From Variovorax sp. YR216 (GTDB taxonomy: Bacteria > Pseudomonadota > Gammaproteobacteria > Burkholderiales > Burkholderiaceae_C), in NCBI RefSeq assembly GCF_900107745.1, contig NZ_FNRO01000020.1, positions 1-64,000 on the forward strand: 64,000 nucleotides of DNA, in the 5' to 3' direction. The notes beneath the pieces were generated by a model. It searched no databases and had not been told where the DNA came from. It worked only from the letters and a program-made list of their open reading frames with translations. Every line of letters begins with the position of its first letter. The stretch's first letter is position 1. Of this stretch, positions 53,911 to 63,242 are shown one piece after another. The translations under genes and the position numbers were made by a program.

Positions 53911-56606
53911 CAGTTTGGAGCAGAAATTCTGACCGTCTTGCGCCTTGCATACCACTTGCGCGCTTCCTCCAGCAGGATCATCGCAAGCGCGAAAGGCATG
54001 ATGCACAGCCACACCGACGCTGGCGGCGCAGCAGTCCCGAAGACCGCGTTACCCCACGGCGTGTAGACAATCAGCAGCAGCAGCGAGACCTCCAGCGCAA
54101 CGCCCCAGACGATCAATTGGTTGCCGAACAAACCCGTCGAGCGCAGCGACCGCACAGAACTGCGACACAGAAATACGTTGACGACCTGCATCACGATGAT
54201 CGCGCTGAGCGCCGCCGTCGTTGCCATGAGGTAGTTTCGGTCATTCGTCGCCGGGATGTGACCAAAGGTCCACCCGCCACCGCGCAGCACGAAGAAGAAG
54301 GCCACCATCGCCGCGGTGGCCTCGATGGGGCCGAGGAACAAGCCGCCTCTCAACGCCAGCCGCACGTTGAGCAGCCGTTCGGTGCGAGCACGGGGTGGCC
54401 GCTGCATCGTTTGCGCATCGGGCTTCTCGGCGCCCAGCCCGAGTGCCGTCAACGAGTCGGTTCCCATGTCGATCGCCAGGGCCTGGATTGGCGTCAACGC
54501 CAGTGGCACGGGAAGCAGCACGAACGCAAGGTAAGGCACCAGTTCTGCAACGTTGTGCGCGAGCACATAGGTCAGGAACTTGCGGATATTCTGGAATGTC
54601 GCACGACCTTCTTCAACGGCACTGACGATGCTTGTGAAGTTGTCGTCGAGCAGGACCATGTCTGCTGCCTCCTTGGCCACATCGGTGCCTGACAGGCCCA
54701 TGGCGATGCCGATGTGCGCGGCCTTCAGCGCTGGCGCATCGTTCACGCCGTCGCCGGTGACCGCCACGATCTGCTGCTTGCTGCGCAGCGCGTCCACGAT
54801 GCGCATCTTCTGGTCGGCCGCGGCACGCGCGAAGATTACTTCGGGCGCGCTCAGCGCGAGTTGAAGTTGCGTGGACGACAAGCGCAGCAGTTGCTCGCCC
54901 GTGAGTACCACTGGATCGGGCGACTGAACCATGCCTATCTCGCGCGCGATCGCCACGGCGGTGCGCGGATGGTCTCCCGTCACCATGATCACCCGGATGC
55001 CGGCGCCGCGGCACTTCCGGATCGCTTCAGGCACCTCGGCTCGCGGCGGGTCCTCCAGGCCCACCAACCCGCAGAAGACCAGATCGTGCTCGGCCGTCGG
55101 GTCATCCTTGCCCTCTACCAACTGCCTGAAGGCGAACGCGATTACGCGCAATCCCTTGTCGGCCATCTGCTCCTGTGCACGACAGATGTCCGCGCGGGCC
55201 GCATCGTCCATCGGGCGCGTCGTGCCAGCTTCCGCGATCTGCTCGCACAGTGGAAGGACCGACTCCGGGGCACCCTTACAGTACATCGTGCGCCCCGAAT
55301 CCGTTTCGATCACGACGGACTGGCGCATCCGATCGGCGTCGAAGGGGCACTCGTCAACGCGACGCCCGCTCTGATGCTCTGGCATGAACTGGCGTGCCAT
55401 GTCGACCAAAGCGAGTTCCATCGGGTCCCCGAGCAGCACCGTGCGCCCGTCGCTGGTGGACTCCACCAGGGCGTGGCATGCCTGGGCCGCCGCGAACAGA
55501 GCGCGGTGCTGCGCGACCAGGGCCGAGTCCAGCTCCAATCCAGCAGCCAACTGCCGGCTCAGCCCGAGCAGGAGCGTGTGAACCCGCATCCGGTTTTCGG
55601 TCAGGGTTCCCGTCTTGTCCGTACAGATCACCGTCACCGAACCCAGTGTTTCGACGGAGGGCAGGTGTCGAATCAGGACGTTGCGCTTGGCCATCCTCTG
55701 GGAAGCCAGCACGAGGGCGAGCGTGAGGGTCGGCAGCAGACCCTCGGGGACCATCGCAACGATGATGCCGATTGAGAAGATCAGCGCGCGCCAGAACGGA
55801 ATGTCCAGTGCATGGCCTGCGGCGAGGAACAGTGCGCCGACGAGCACGGCGAACAGCGCGATGCGGCGGCTCAGGTAGGCCAGCTCCAGGCGCAGCGGCG
55901 ATACGACGTCGCCGGCCGTCTGGGTCAGCACCGCGATCCTGCCGAGTTCGGTGTGCGCCCCGGTCGCGAAGACGACCGCCGTGCCGCGTCCGGCGACAAG
56001 CGACGTGCCGGCCAGCAGGATATTGCGGCTGTCGATCCACCGCTCATCGGTCGAGGCCAGTGCGTCGCGTCGCCGGGGCACCGACTCGCCGGTGATCGTT
56101 GCGGTATTGACCCGGACGTCGCGAGACTCGATGAGGCGAGCGTCCGCAGGAATGCTCTGCCCCGGTTCGACCAGGAAGATGTCGCCTGGCACCAGCTGAT
56201 CGACCGGCAGCAGAACCACCGTGCGATCACGCATGGCCTGAATCCGATGCGGCAGCAGATCATGAAGGGCCGCTAGCGCCCGTTCGATGCGGCGTTCTTG
56301 CCAGAACGAGAACGTGCCGCTGATGAGGATGACGGCGACGATCGCGTAACCGACCCGGTTCATGCCCTGTCCCTGATCGCGCCATTCGGCGAAGAATGCC
56401 AGGCCGGCTGCGACCCACAGGATCAGAGAGAAGAAGTGCAGGTACTCCCTGGCCAGACGCACGACAAATCGTTCCTGCGGGGCCGGCGGCATGACATTGG
56501 CGCCGTGCTCTGCCAGGCGGCGCTGCGCTTCGGCAGAAGTCAGACCGTCGACGCCCACATGCATGCTGGCAAGCGCTTCGGCCACCGACATCTGATGAAT
56601 CTTCAT
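53910..56606 (-). CDS. Cation-transporting P2-type ATPase
   Basis: 898 residues from ATG 56606. N-terminal cation-ATPase domain (GLTSAEAQRRLAEHGANVMP). Actuator loop with TITGESVPR. M4 motif MVPEGLLPTLTLAL (PEGL type). Phosphorylation site CTDKTGTLTENRM near 325. Nucleotide-binding YCKGAPESVLP and hinge VTGDGVNDAPALKAAHIGIAMG. C-terminal membrane helices with MGTDSLTALGLGAEKP. Sequence fits the Ca2+/Na+-K+-like P2 group; ion not determinable. It sits in the stress cluster, and a broken relative lies at 47511. Confidence 0.92.
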   Translation of the reverse strand: MKIHQMSVAEALASMHVGVDGLTSAEAQRRLAEHGANVMPPAPQERFVVRLAREYLHFFSLILWVAAGLAFFAEWRDQGQGMNRVGYAIVAVILISGTFSFWQERRIERALAALHDLLPHRIQAMRDRTVVLLPVDQLVPGDIFLVEPGQSIPADARLIESRDVRVNTATITGESVPRRRDALASTDERWIDSRNILLAGTSLVAGRGTAVVFATGAHTELGRIAVLTQTAGDVVSPLRLELAYLSRRIALFAVLVGALFLAAGHALDIPFWRALIFSIGIIVAMVPEGLLPTLTLALVLASQRMAKRNVLIRHLPSVETLGSVTVICTDKTGTLTENRMRVHTLLLGLSRQLAAGLELDSALVAQHRALFAAAQACHALVESTSDGRTVLLGDPMELALVDMARQFMPEHQSGRRVDECPFDADRMRQSVVIETDSGRTMYCKGAPESVLPLCEQIAEAGTTRPMDDAARADICRAQEQMADKGLRVIAFAFRQLVEGKDDPTAEHDLVFCGLVGLEDPPRAEVPEAIRKCRGAGIRVIMVTGDHPRTAVAIAREIGMVQSPDPVVLTGEQLLRLSSTQLQLALSAPEVIFARAAADQKMRIVDALRSKQQIVAVTGDGVNDAPALKAAHIGIAMGLSGTDVAKEAADMVLLDDNFTSIVSAVEEGRATFQNIRKFLTYVLAHNVAELVPYLAFVLLPVPLALTPIQALAIDMGTDSLTALGLGAEKPDAQTMQRPPRARTERLLNVRLALRGGLFLGPIEATAAMVAFFFVLRGGGWTFGHIPATNDRNYLMATTAALSAIIVMQVVNVFLCRSSVRSLRSTGLFGNQLIVWGVALEVSLLLLIVYTPWGNAVFGTAAPPASVWLCIMPFALAMILLEEARKWYARRKTVRISAPN

Positions 56607-57009
56607 TACGTGCGCCTTTTGTCTGTCAATTCCCCTATCGGGTCAGGTGCGTAGCGCAACGCTCAAATACGCGACCGCCCAGTTTCGATGGGTTGATTCT
56701 GTCGCCTTCTCAATACAGGCCGCTCGTCCAGATAGTGGACTTACCATGGGCGTCCCAAAGTCTTTCGCCGAGGAGCAACTGCTGCGGCGACGATGGCAAT
56801 CAGCGCTCGCGCGGATCGGAATGCCCTAAAGCCGAGCTTCGGCCGCACGATGCGTTTGGAACGCAGTAGAAAATCGATGGTGTGCGCAGCGCCTCGATCA
56901 TGTTTCGTCCATCTTCAGTCTCGCCCAGGTTAGCAGCGCCGGCTCTTGTTCCGACAGAACCCGCCGCCTCGTCCACCCCCTTGGCGCCGCGCAAGAGGAC
57001 CGGTCGCGC
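56607..57009. other. Spacer upstream of P-type ATPase
   Basis: About 400 bp. A 27-codon plus frame at 56744-56827 (MGVPKSFAEEQLLRRRWQSALARIGMP) looks like a C-terminal remnant of an unrecognised protein. Otherwise nothing is recognised; a TTGAT half-site occurs near 56694 without a good partner. Confidence 0.35.
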
Positions 57010-57636
57010 TCACCGTAGTTGGGTCCAGCCTGCGCCGGCCGTTCCGGGCCCGATGCCGGCGGTGCCCGTCGCAATCTCCGTCGTGCGTTCGGCTGGCAGA
57101 CGGAAGGACTCGGCCGCGGGCTCGCACGCCGCCGACAGCGCAGCGAAGAGCCAGCGGCGCCACCGAGGCCAGCCACGCAAGGCGCCCTTGGGGAGGGCGC
57201 GATCGTCGATCACATAGTAGCGTTCGGTCGCGGGGTCCAGCGCGAGGCCATCGACCCGACCGAGCGCACGCGGCACATCCGTGTCATCCGAAAAGCCGAA
57301 GCGAAGATCCACGACCAGCAGCCCAGCCGCCAGCGGTGTGATCACCGCCGCTTCGGCGGCTGCGACATGCGGCACGCCCTCGACGCGCGGCCGCACCAGC
57401 AGAACGCGCTCGGGCAGTCCTTGGGAAAGAGACAGAAAGCAAGCGAAAGCGTAGTTGTCGATGTACCCCAGTGGGCACACGATCACCGCCGTTCCCGCCT
57501 TGCGGCTGATGCGCTCGAGATCGAAGGGCTGCAGGAAGTCGAGCGAAGCGGCGATGCGCAGGGTCGATGCGGCCGCGACACGTCGAAATTGTGTGGCCCA
57601 CCCATGAAGCACAGCGGCGATATCGATCACGTACAT
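57010..57636 (-). CDS. Hypothetical protein
   Basis: 208 residues from ATG 57636, 22 bp after the CBS gene. Mixed alpha/beta pattern (VIDIAAVLHGWATQFRRV; TAVIVCPLGYIDNYAFACFLSLSQGLPERVLLVRP; VDLRFGFSDDTDVPRALGRVDGLALDPATERYYVIDDRALP) and an Ala/Gly-rich tail. No signal peptide. Not recognised. The start codon is preceded by a run of eight G on the coding strand (57644-57651), which replaces a normal Shine-Dalgarno. Probably the last gene of the BON-CBS operon. Confidence 0.55.
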   Translation of the reverse strand: MYVIDIAAVLHGWATQFRRVAAASTLRIAASLDFLQPFDLERISRKAGTAVIVCPLGYIDNYAFACFLSLSQGLPERVLLVRPRVEGVPHVAAAEAAVITPLAAGLLVVDLRFGFSDDTDVPRALGRVDGLALDPATERYYVIDDRALPKGALRGWPRWRRWLFAALSAACEPAAESFRLPAERTTEIATGTAGIGPGTAGAGWTQLR

Positions 57637-57658
57637 CGAGACGCCCCCCCCGCTCGCG

Positions 57659-58120
57659 CTAGGCCGTTGCGGTGTGCACCCGCCTGCGACCGCTCGCGAC
57701 AACTCCGGCCAGTGCCTGCATCTCCTCAGCCAGCACCTCAAACAGGTCATCGAGGGTGACAATGCCGACCAGGACGCCTTCTGGCGTCGTCACGGGCATG
57801 CGCCGGACGCCCTTGCGCCGCATCGTCTCCAGCACGTCGAGCGCCGAGTCCTGCTCGCGGGCCACCGCCGGATCGGCGGTCATCGCTTCGGCCACTGTCA
57901 TCACGCGGGCGTCCAAGTCCTTGGCAACGACAGAAGTGACGATGTCACGGTCGGTCAGGACGCCGACCACCACCCGGCCGGGATCGGCCTCCTCGACCAC
58001 CAGCAGGCAGCCGACCTCCTGCTCGCGCATCAGCCGGGCTGCCTCGGCCAGACGCGTGCCACGGAACGCGATAGTCACGATGCGGGTGCAGATCTCGCCC
58101 GCGGTGAGTCTTTGGTACAT
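57659..58120 (-). CDS. Tandem CBS-domain protein
   Basis: 153 residues from ATG 58120. CBS 1 (about 8-70): RLAEAARLMREQEVGCLLVVEE, VVVGVLTDRDIVTSVVAKD. CBS 2 (about 75-140): MTADPAVAREQDSALDVLETMRRKGVRRMPVTTPEGVLVGIVTLDDLFEVLAEEM. Such Bateman modules bind adenine nucleotides and are common in low-oxygen stress regulons. It follows a BON remnant by 19 bp and precedes the hypothetical gene. Confidence 0.9.
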   Translation of the reverse strand: MYQRLTAGEICTRIVTIAFRGTRLAEAARLMREQEVGCLLVVEEADPGRVVVGVLTDRDIVTSVVAKDLDARVMTVAEAMTADPAVAREQDSALDVLETMRRKGVRRMPVTTPEGVLVGIVTLDDLFEVLAEEMQALAGVVASGRRRVHTATA

Positions 58121-58139
58121 CCTGGCCTCCCGTTCGTCG

Positions 58140-58480
58140 CTAGCCCATCGTCAACTCATTGGTCACCGCGATCGCGCCGGACGCCGACCACGCGACCCCT
58201 TGCACTGCATCGCGCTCGTGCCAAGCGTTCACCCGGCCGCGCAAAGTGGCCTCGGTGCCGTCGAGCCGAATGTCGGTCCTGTTCACCTCGTGCTCGACCT
58301 GCCGCTTCGGCGCCTGGGTGATGCGGCTCCGCAGGTCGGACGGTGTCACGGCCGGTGTCTTGATGGTGATCTCGTTGCTGATTCTGACCACGCCTGGCAC
58401 GGCTTCCGTCGCGCCACGCCGCCCGCAGTCACGATGCCCTCCTTTGCCGTTACGTCGATCGACGGCGAGCGGATGCCCGG
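58140..58480 (-). pseudogene. BON-domain protein, truncated and deleted
   Basis: The 3' part reads PGVVRISNEITIKTPAVTPSDL, then a last BON module DIRLDGTEATLRGRVNAWHERDAVQGVAWSASGAIAVTNELTMG, ending at 58140. Upstream, IDVTAKEGIVTAGG appears in another frame, showing a frameshift or deletion, and the first BON module is absent. It resembles the C-terminal part of the 52213 protein. A shorter functional product is unlikely. Confidence 0.65.
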
Positions 58481-58553
58481 GGTCTATCTTCACGGCAGCG
58501 TTTCCTTGCAAATTTCACCTTCGTCAATCTATGCGAGACGGGCGCAGCCGTAC

Positions 58554-58567
58554 TTGACGCGCGTCAA
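58554..58567. promoter_or_regulatory. Perfect TTGAC-N4-GTCAA FNR/DNR-type box
   Basis: TTGAC-GCGC-GTCAA is a perfect inverted repeat. It lies before the minus-strand BON remnant-CBS-hypothetical operon and 182 bp before the oxidase fusion on the plus strand. Identical half sites occur at 46342. Confidence 0.6.
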
Positions 58568-58748
58568 TCCGGTTCATCTGCGCTCTCCAGCATTGCACCG
58601 TCATGGCAAAAGGCAGCCCGCCAAGCGGCCGTAGCGACCTTTGTGCCCGGGTACCAGGCTCGCGAGGATGCGCCCCCCCAATGTTGAGGATGTTTGCACA
58701 CACGCTGGGGGTCTCAAATGAGGCATCTTTACCTTCAGGGGGCGAGCC

Positions 58749-61700
58749 ATGTCCGCATGCGTCAGTCGCGACATCTTCCTGCAAATCGAACCCCTCCCTG
58801 ACTACAGTCCGCTTGCGCCACTTCTGTGCGCACGGCGATACGGTCGCGACTGCCAGTTCAACGATGGCCATGAGCTCGGCCGGATTCCCGCCGAGGAGAT
58901 TCTCGACGCGCGCGTCGACGCGCTGGTCTATCGCGAGTACCTGGACGCCGACTACACCGTGCCGAACACCGCGCCCCTGGTGCCGTCCGACGTCGCGGAG
59001 CCGCCTTGGGACCGCCGCGTCCCGAGCGCGCTGATCTGGGCCAAGCCCGGCGAGCGCCTGCGTATCCACGTACGCAATGCCGACCCGCACGACTGTCACA
59101 GCCTGCACGTGCACGGCCTGCGCTACGGCATCGACTCCGATGGCGCGTGGCCGCGTGGCGTGGCGACCAAGGACGGGCGGCGCAGCGACGAGATCCTGCC
59201 CGGCCAGACCTGGACCTACGTGTTCGACATCGGCGCCGAGATGATCGGTGCGTGGCCCTTCCACGACCACGTGCGGCACGTGCAAATGAACATCAACCGC
59301 GGGCTGCTGGGCGGAATCATCGTGCGCGACCCGCACGCCGCGCGTGTTGACCACGAGGTGCCGATGTTCTTCCACGTGATGGCCGGCTCCAGCGGTAGCG
59401 TGCAGTTCGAAAGCCCGATGCTCTCGCACGGCGACGTGTTCAAGTTCAAGTTCCTGGTGGCCGACCAGATCACCGACTACATCTGCCGGATTCATGGGCC
59501 CAGCATGGCGGGGCGGGTGCGCGTGGTGGCTGGTGCGCCCACTGCCGCGGTGAACGTGAAGGTCGAGGACAACAAGTTCACCCCGGCGGACGTCACCATC
59601 ACCGCCGGCACCGAGGTGATCTGGACCAACTTCGGCGACAACCAGCACATCGTGTTCTCGGGCGGTGGCGGCAAGGCGAGCTTCTGCCTCAACGGCCGCG
59701 CCTTCGTCGGCAACACGCCGATCATCAGCGCCAACTCGGGTGAGACGATCCGCTGGTACTTGTTCAATCTCGACACCGGCAGCATGTGGCACAACTTCCA
59801 CCCGCATGCGTCGCGCTGGCAGATTCCGTCGCCGCCTGGCGGCGCCAGCGACGTGCATGCGCTGAGCCCGGTTGAGACCTTCATTGTCGACACCGAGGTC
59901 CCGCCGGCCCTGCGCCTGCCCTGCGAGCTGGAGCAACTGCAGTGCTGCCCTCCCGCCGATGCGTGCCTGACGGAGCTGTGCGCGGACTTCCTCTTCCACT
60001 GCCATGTCGAAGAGCACATGATGGCCGGCCTCGTCGGTTTGATTCGCGCGAAGCAGAAGATCTGGATCACGGACGCGGTGCTCAAGCAGACCCAACTGGT
60101 GCTGCCCCTGGGGTGCTGCGACAACGAGTGCACACCGGTGGACCTGACGCGCTGCATGGGCCGCAAACCTCTGCCCCCGAAGCCGCCGCAGCAACCCTCG
60201 GCGCACGGCGACAATCCGATGGTCATGGCCATGCCAGCCACCGCGGGCGTACCCGAGCATGTGGTGCAGATGCAGCCGCATGCCCACACGCTGGACGCGC
60301 TCGTGCACGAGCACCCGTTCGAACCCGTGGTGGTGCCTGCGACAGGCCCGGTGGATGCGCTGACCGTAGCAAAGACAGGCTACTGGGAGCTGCTTCCCTG
60401 CGAGCTTCCGGTGCTCGCGGTGCACGCCGCGTTGATGCACACCGGCAGGATCGTGTTCTTCGCCGGCAGCGGCAACGACGAGCTCTACACAACGGGCTTC
60501 CGCAGCGCCGTCTACGACTACGAGAACGGCACCATGACGATGCCGACCACACCCGCCGATGTGTTCTGCGCCGGCCAGTCGTTCCTGCCCGACGGGCGAT
60601 TGCTGGTGGCCGGCGGAACCGAGCGTTACGACCCATTCGTCGGCCTGAAGACTGCCTTGCTGTTTGACCCGGCCACCGAGCAGTGGACCTTCGTGCATCC
60701 CATGAAATGGGGCCGCTGGTACCCGGCGCTGATGACGCTCGGTGACGGTCGGGTGATGGCCACCTCGGGCGGCGGCAGCCCCGAGAATGAGCTCTATAGC
60801 AACCCCACCGGCTGGTCGGTGGCAGGGCCCGGATTCGGCTGGCCACTGTACCCGCACCTGACCCTGTTGGCCGACGGCCGCGTGTTCCATTCGGGCATGC
60901 GCTTGGGCGGCTCGGCTGTGTTGCCCGGTTTCCTGACGCCGGCCACCGGTGCCTATACGCCGCTGCCCGCGGCCGCCATTCCCGCCAGCTTCAACTTCGG
61001 CGCGCGCGACCAGGGCGCGACCGTGCTTCTGCCTCCGGCGCAGACGCAGAAGGTGATGGTGATGGGCGGAGGCAGTCCGAGCATCAACGCGGTCCACGTC
61101 ATCGATACCGATGCGCCCGGTCCGCACTACGTCGCCGCACCATCGATGCTGCGCAACCGCATCCACGTCAATGCGGTCATCCTGCCCGACCGCACCGTGG
61201 TCGCGACCGGTGGCAGCGGCATCGCCGAGAACGCGCTGACCGCCTCGACCGAAGCCGAGATCTACGACCCCGTCGCCAACACCTGGACCACCGGCGCTCG
61301 CGCTCGCGTGCCGCGCATGTACCACTCGATCGCGCTACTGCTGCCGGACGCGCGCGTGCTCACAGCCGGCTCCAACCCGAGTCGGCGCAACGACGAGATG
61401 CGGCTCGAGGTCTATCACCCGCCATACCTGTTCCGAGGGCCGCGGCCCTGCATCGAGAGCGCGCCCGACGATCTGACGCTGGGCGATTCGTTCACCCTGC
61501 ACATTCCCGACGCGGCGAACATCAAGTGGCTGAGCCTGGTGCGGCCGATGGCCACCACGCACTCGTGCGACAGCGAGCAGCGCCTGATTGACATTGCGTT
61601 CAAGCACAGCGGCGTGTGCAAGCTCGTCGCGCGCCTGAGTGACAACCCGAACCTGGTGCCGCCGGGCTACTACATGCTGTTCGCGGTGAATCAGGCCGGT

Positions 61701-63242
61701 GTGCCGTCGATCGCGCATTGGCTGCGCGTGAAATCCAAGCTCGAGACCATCCGCACGGTGAAGATCCACCCGGCCATCGGCATCGCCCGTGTTGGCAACA
61801 GCCCCAGCGAGTTCTTTATCGGACCGGAGGTTCCCGGCGACAGCACGGCGCCGGCCGGCGGTTACAAGGACAAGCAGCATCGCGTGAAGCGCCAGGCCGC
61901 ACGCTTTCGCTTGTTCGGCTACGACGAGCACGGCAAACTCGTTCAGGAACTGGACGCGAAGGATGCCACCATCCACTGGACCGCTCACCTGGCCAACAAG
62001 AAGGCGGCCGGGCCCCGCTTCGAGGGCCTCAAGCAGGACACGTCGTTGCGCAACGAGAGCGTTGCTGATCGCAACACGCTGGTCATCGACCCAGGTCCCC
62101 GCTCGATCAGCGGGGTCGCGCAATCGGCCAGCTTCGACAGCGGAAGCTTCCTGGGCACCAAGGTGCCGCTCGGCGAGATCCGCACCGACGAACAGGGCCG
62201 GCTGCTGGTGCTTGGCGGCTTCGGCCATTCGGCGTCACCCTCGCATGCGCCGATCACCACCTTCGCCAATAACGACGGTTGGCATGACGATGTGTCCGAC
62301 GGCCCCGTCAACGCGACGGTGGAACTGCATGGCCTCAACCAGACGCTGCATGCGGTTGGTGCATGGGTCATCGTCGGGCCCCCCAAGTTCGCACCTGCCT
62401 TCCAGAGCATCAGCACGCTGTACGACGTTCTCCTGCAAACCGCGGTGGACAAGCTCGGCTTTGCGCTGCCGGAGCAGCCCTCTTTCACCCGCGACATCTT
62501 CCCGGTGTTGGCTCGCGTGACGCAGATGAAGTGGGTCAGTTCGCTGGCGGGTTCGGCGCACAGGACCTTGGCCGCTGTCCTTCCACCCCCCGGGCCCGAC
62601 GCGGTGCGCGCGGCAATATTCGAGCGTTTGCGCAACCCCAACGACGGCTCGGGCGGCGATATGCCGATGGTATGGTCGGAGCACTATGGCTCGCAGGCCG
62701 ACGAGCGGGCTGCGCCGCGCGAGATGGCCGACATGGACGAGGCCCAGAATCAGCCTGTCACGCGCATCCAGTACCGCGTACTGGAACAGTGGAAGGACGG
62801 CGACTTCATCAATGACTGGAATGGGCCGCCGGCGCCCGGGGCCGAGGTCACGCCAGAGGGGCTGGACCGCGCGGCCCTTGAGACCTGTGTCGGCGGGCCG
62901 TTCTACCCGGGTATTGAGGCGGGTTGGGCCTTGCGTGATGTATTTCCCTTCGCCGAGCCGTTCAGGCTCTGGCAGGCCTCGCTGTCGGCGGGCGATGTGA
63001 CGCAGCAGATGTCGGTGCCGTGGCAATCGGACTTCAACGACTGCCAGTTCGAGGAGCCGCTCGCGTGGTGGCCGGCGCAGCGGCCCGACGATGTCTTCGT
63101 CGGCAATAGCGACACGCCGGTGAAGTGGACCCGCGGCATCGTCGGCGGTCCGGAGGACATGATCAAGTCCTGGCACCGGCTGGGCTTCGTGGTGAAGGAC
63201 GGCACGCGTTTCGTGGAACGCGAGCGCGAAGACCATCAATGA
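58749..63242 (+). CDS. Multicopper oxidase - galactose/glyoxal oxidase - LodA-type quinone oxidase fusion
   Basis: 1497 residues in one frame. Multicopper oxidase about 60-440: all four copper-binding motifs are present, HSLHVH (117-122), HDH (172-174), HNFHPH (348-353) and HCHVEEH (417-423, Leu as likely axial residue), with a cupredoxin domain in the middle (VEDNKFTPADVTI). Galactose/glyoxal-oxidase Kelch domain about 545-1000 has the expected radical-copper residues: Cys607 (VFCAG), Tyr658 (GRWYP), Tyr858-His859 (RMYHS) and His938 (TTHS). The LodA/GoxA domain starts near 1004 (KIHPAIGIARVGNSP) and keeps CVGGPFYPGIE (Cys1380) and PWQSDF (Trp1425 the probable crosslink partner for the quinone cofactor). 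No signal peptide is visible. The next gene is LodB-like and overlaps by TGATG. Each oxidase type is known; the triple fusion is unusual. Confidence 0.85.
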   Translation: MSACVSRDIFLQIEPLPDYSPLAPLLCARRYGRDCQFNDGHELGRIPAEEILDARVDALVYREYLDADYTVPNTAPLVPSDVAEPPWDRRVPSALIWAKPGERLRIHVRNADPHDCHSLHVHGLRYGIDSDGAWPRGVATKDGRRSDEILPGQTWTYVFDIGAEMIGAWPFHDHVRHVQMNINRGLLGGIIVRDPHAARVDHEVPMFFHVMAGSSGSVQFESPMLSHGDVFKFKFLVADQITDYICRIHGPSMAGRVRVVAGAPTAAVNVKVEDNKFTPADVTITAGTEVIWTNFGDNQHIVFSGGGGKASFCLNGRAFVGNTPIISANSGETIRWYLFNLDTGSMWHNFHPHASRWQIPSPPGGASDVHALSPVETFIVDTEVPPALRLPCELEQLQCCPPADACLTELCADFLFHCHVEEHMMAGLVGLIRAKQKIWITDAVLKQTQLVLPLGCCDNECTPVDLTRCMGRKPLPPKPPQQPSAHGDNPMVMAMPATAGVPEHVVQMQPHAHTLDALVHEHPFEPVVVPATGPVDALTVAKTGYWELLPCELPVLAVHAALMHTGRIVFFAGSGNDELYTTGFRSAVYDYENGTMTMPTTPADVFCAGQSFLPDGRLLVAGGTERYDPFVGLKTALLFDPATEQWTFVHPMKWGRWYPALMTLGDGRVMATSGGGSPENELYSNPTGWSVAGPGFGWPLYPHLTLLADGRVFHSGMRLGGSAVLPGFLTPATGAYTPLPAAAIPASFNFGARDQGATVLLPPAQTQKVMVMGGGSPSINAVHVIDTDAPGPHYVAAPSMLRNRIHVNAVILPDRTVVATGGSGIAENALTASTEAEIYDPVANTWTTGARARVPRMYHSIALLLPDARVLTAGSNPSRRNDEMRLEVYHPPYLFRGPRPCIESAPDDLTLGDSFTLHIPDAANIKWLSLVRPMATTHSCDSEQRLIDIAFKHSGVCKLVARLSDNPNLVPPGYYMLFAVNQAGVPSIAHWLRVKSKLETIRTVKIHPAIGIARVGNSPSEFFIGPEVPGDSTAPAGGYKDKQHRVKRQAARFRLFGYDEHGKLVQELDAKDATIHWTAHLANKKAAGPRFEGLKQDTSLRNESVADRNTLVIDPGPRSISGVAQSASFDSGSFLGTKVPLGEIRTDEQGRLLVLGGFGHSASPSHAPITTFANNDGWHDDVSDGPVNATVELHGLNQTLHAVGAWVIVGPPKFAPAFQSISTLYDVLLQTAVDKLGFALPEQPSFTRDIFPVLARVTQMKWVSSLAGSAHRTLAAVLPPPGPDAVRAAIFERLRNPNDGSGGDMPMVWSEHYGSQADERAAPREMADMDEAQNQPVTRIQYRVLEQWKDGDFINDWNGPPAPGAEVTPEGLDRAALETCVGGPFYPGIEAGWALRDVFPFAEPFRLWQASLSAGDVTQQMSVPWQSDFNDCQFEEPLAWWPAQRPDDVFVGNSDTPVKWTRGIVGGPEDMIKSWHRLGFVVKDGTRFVEREREDHQ

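Noticed and set aside
58524..61325. 933-codon minus-strand open frame
   Set aside because: It lies antisense to the oxidase fusion, is rich in His, Arg, Val and Gly with no domain motifs, and is explained by GC-rich third positions of the real gene.
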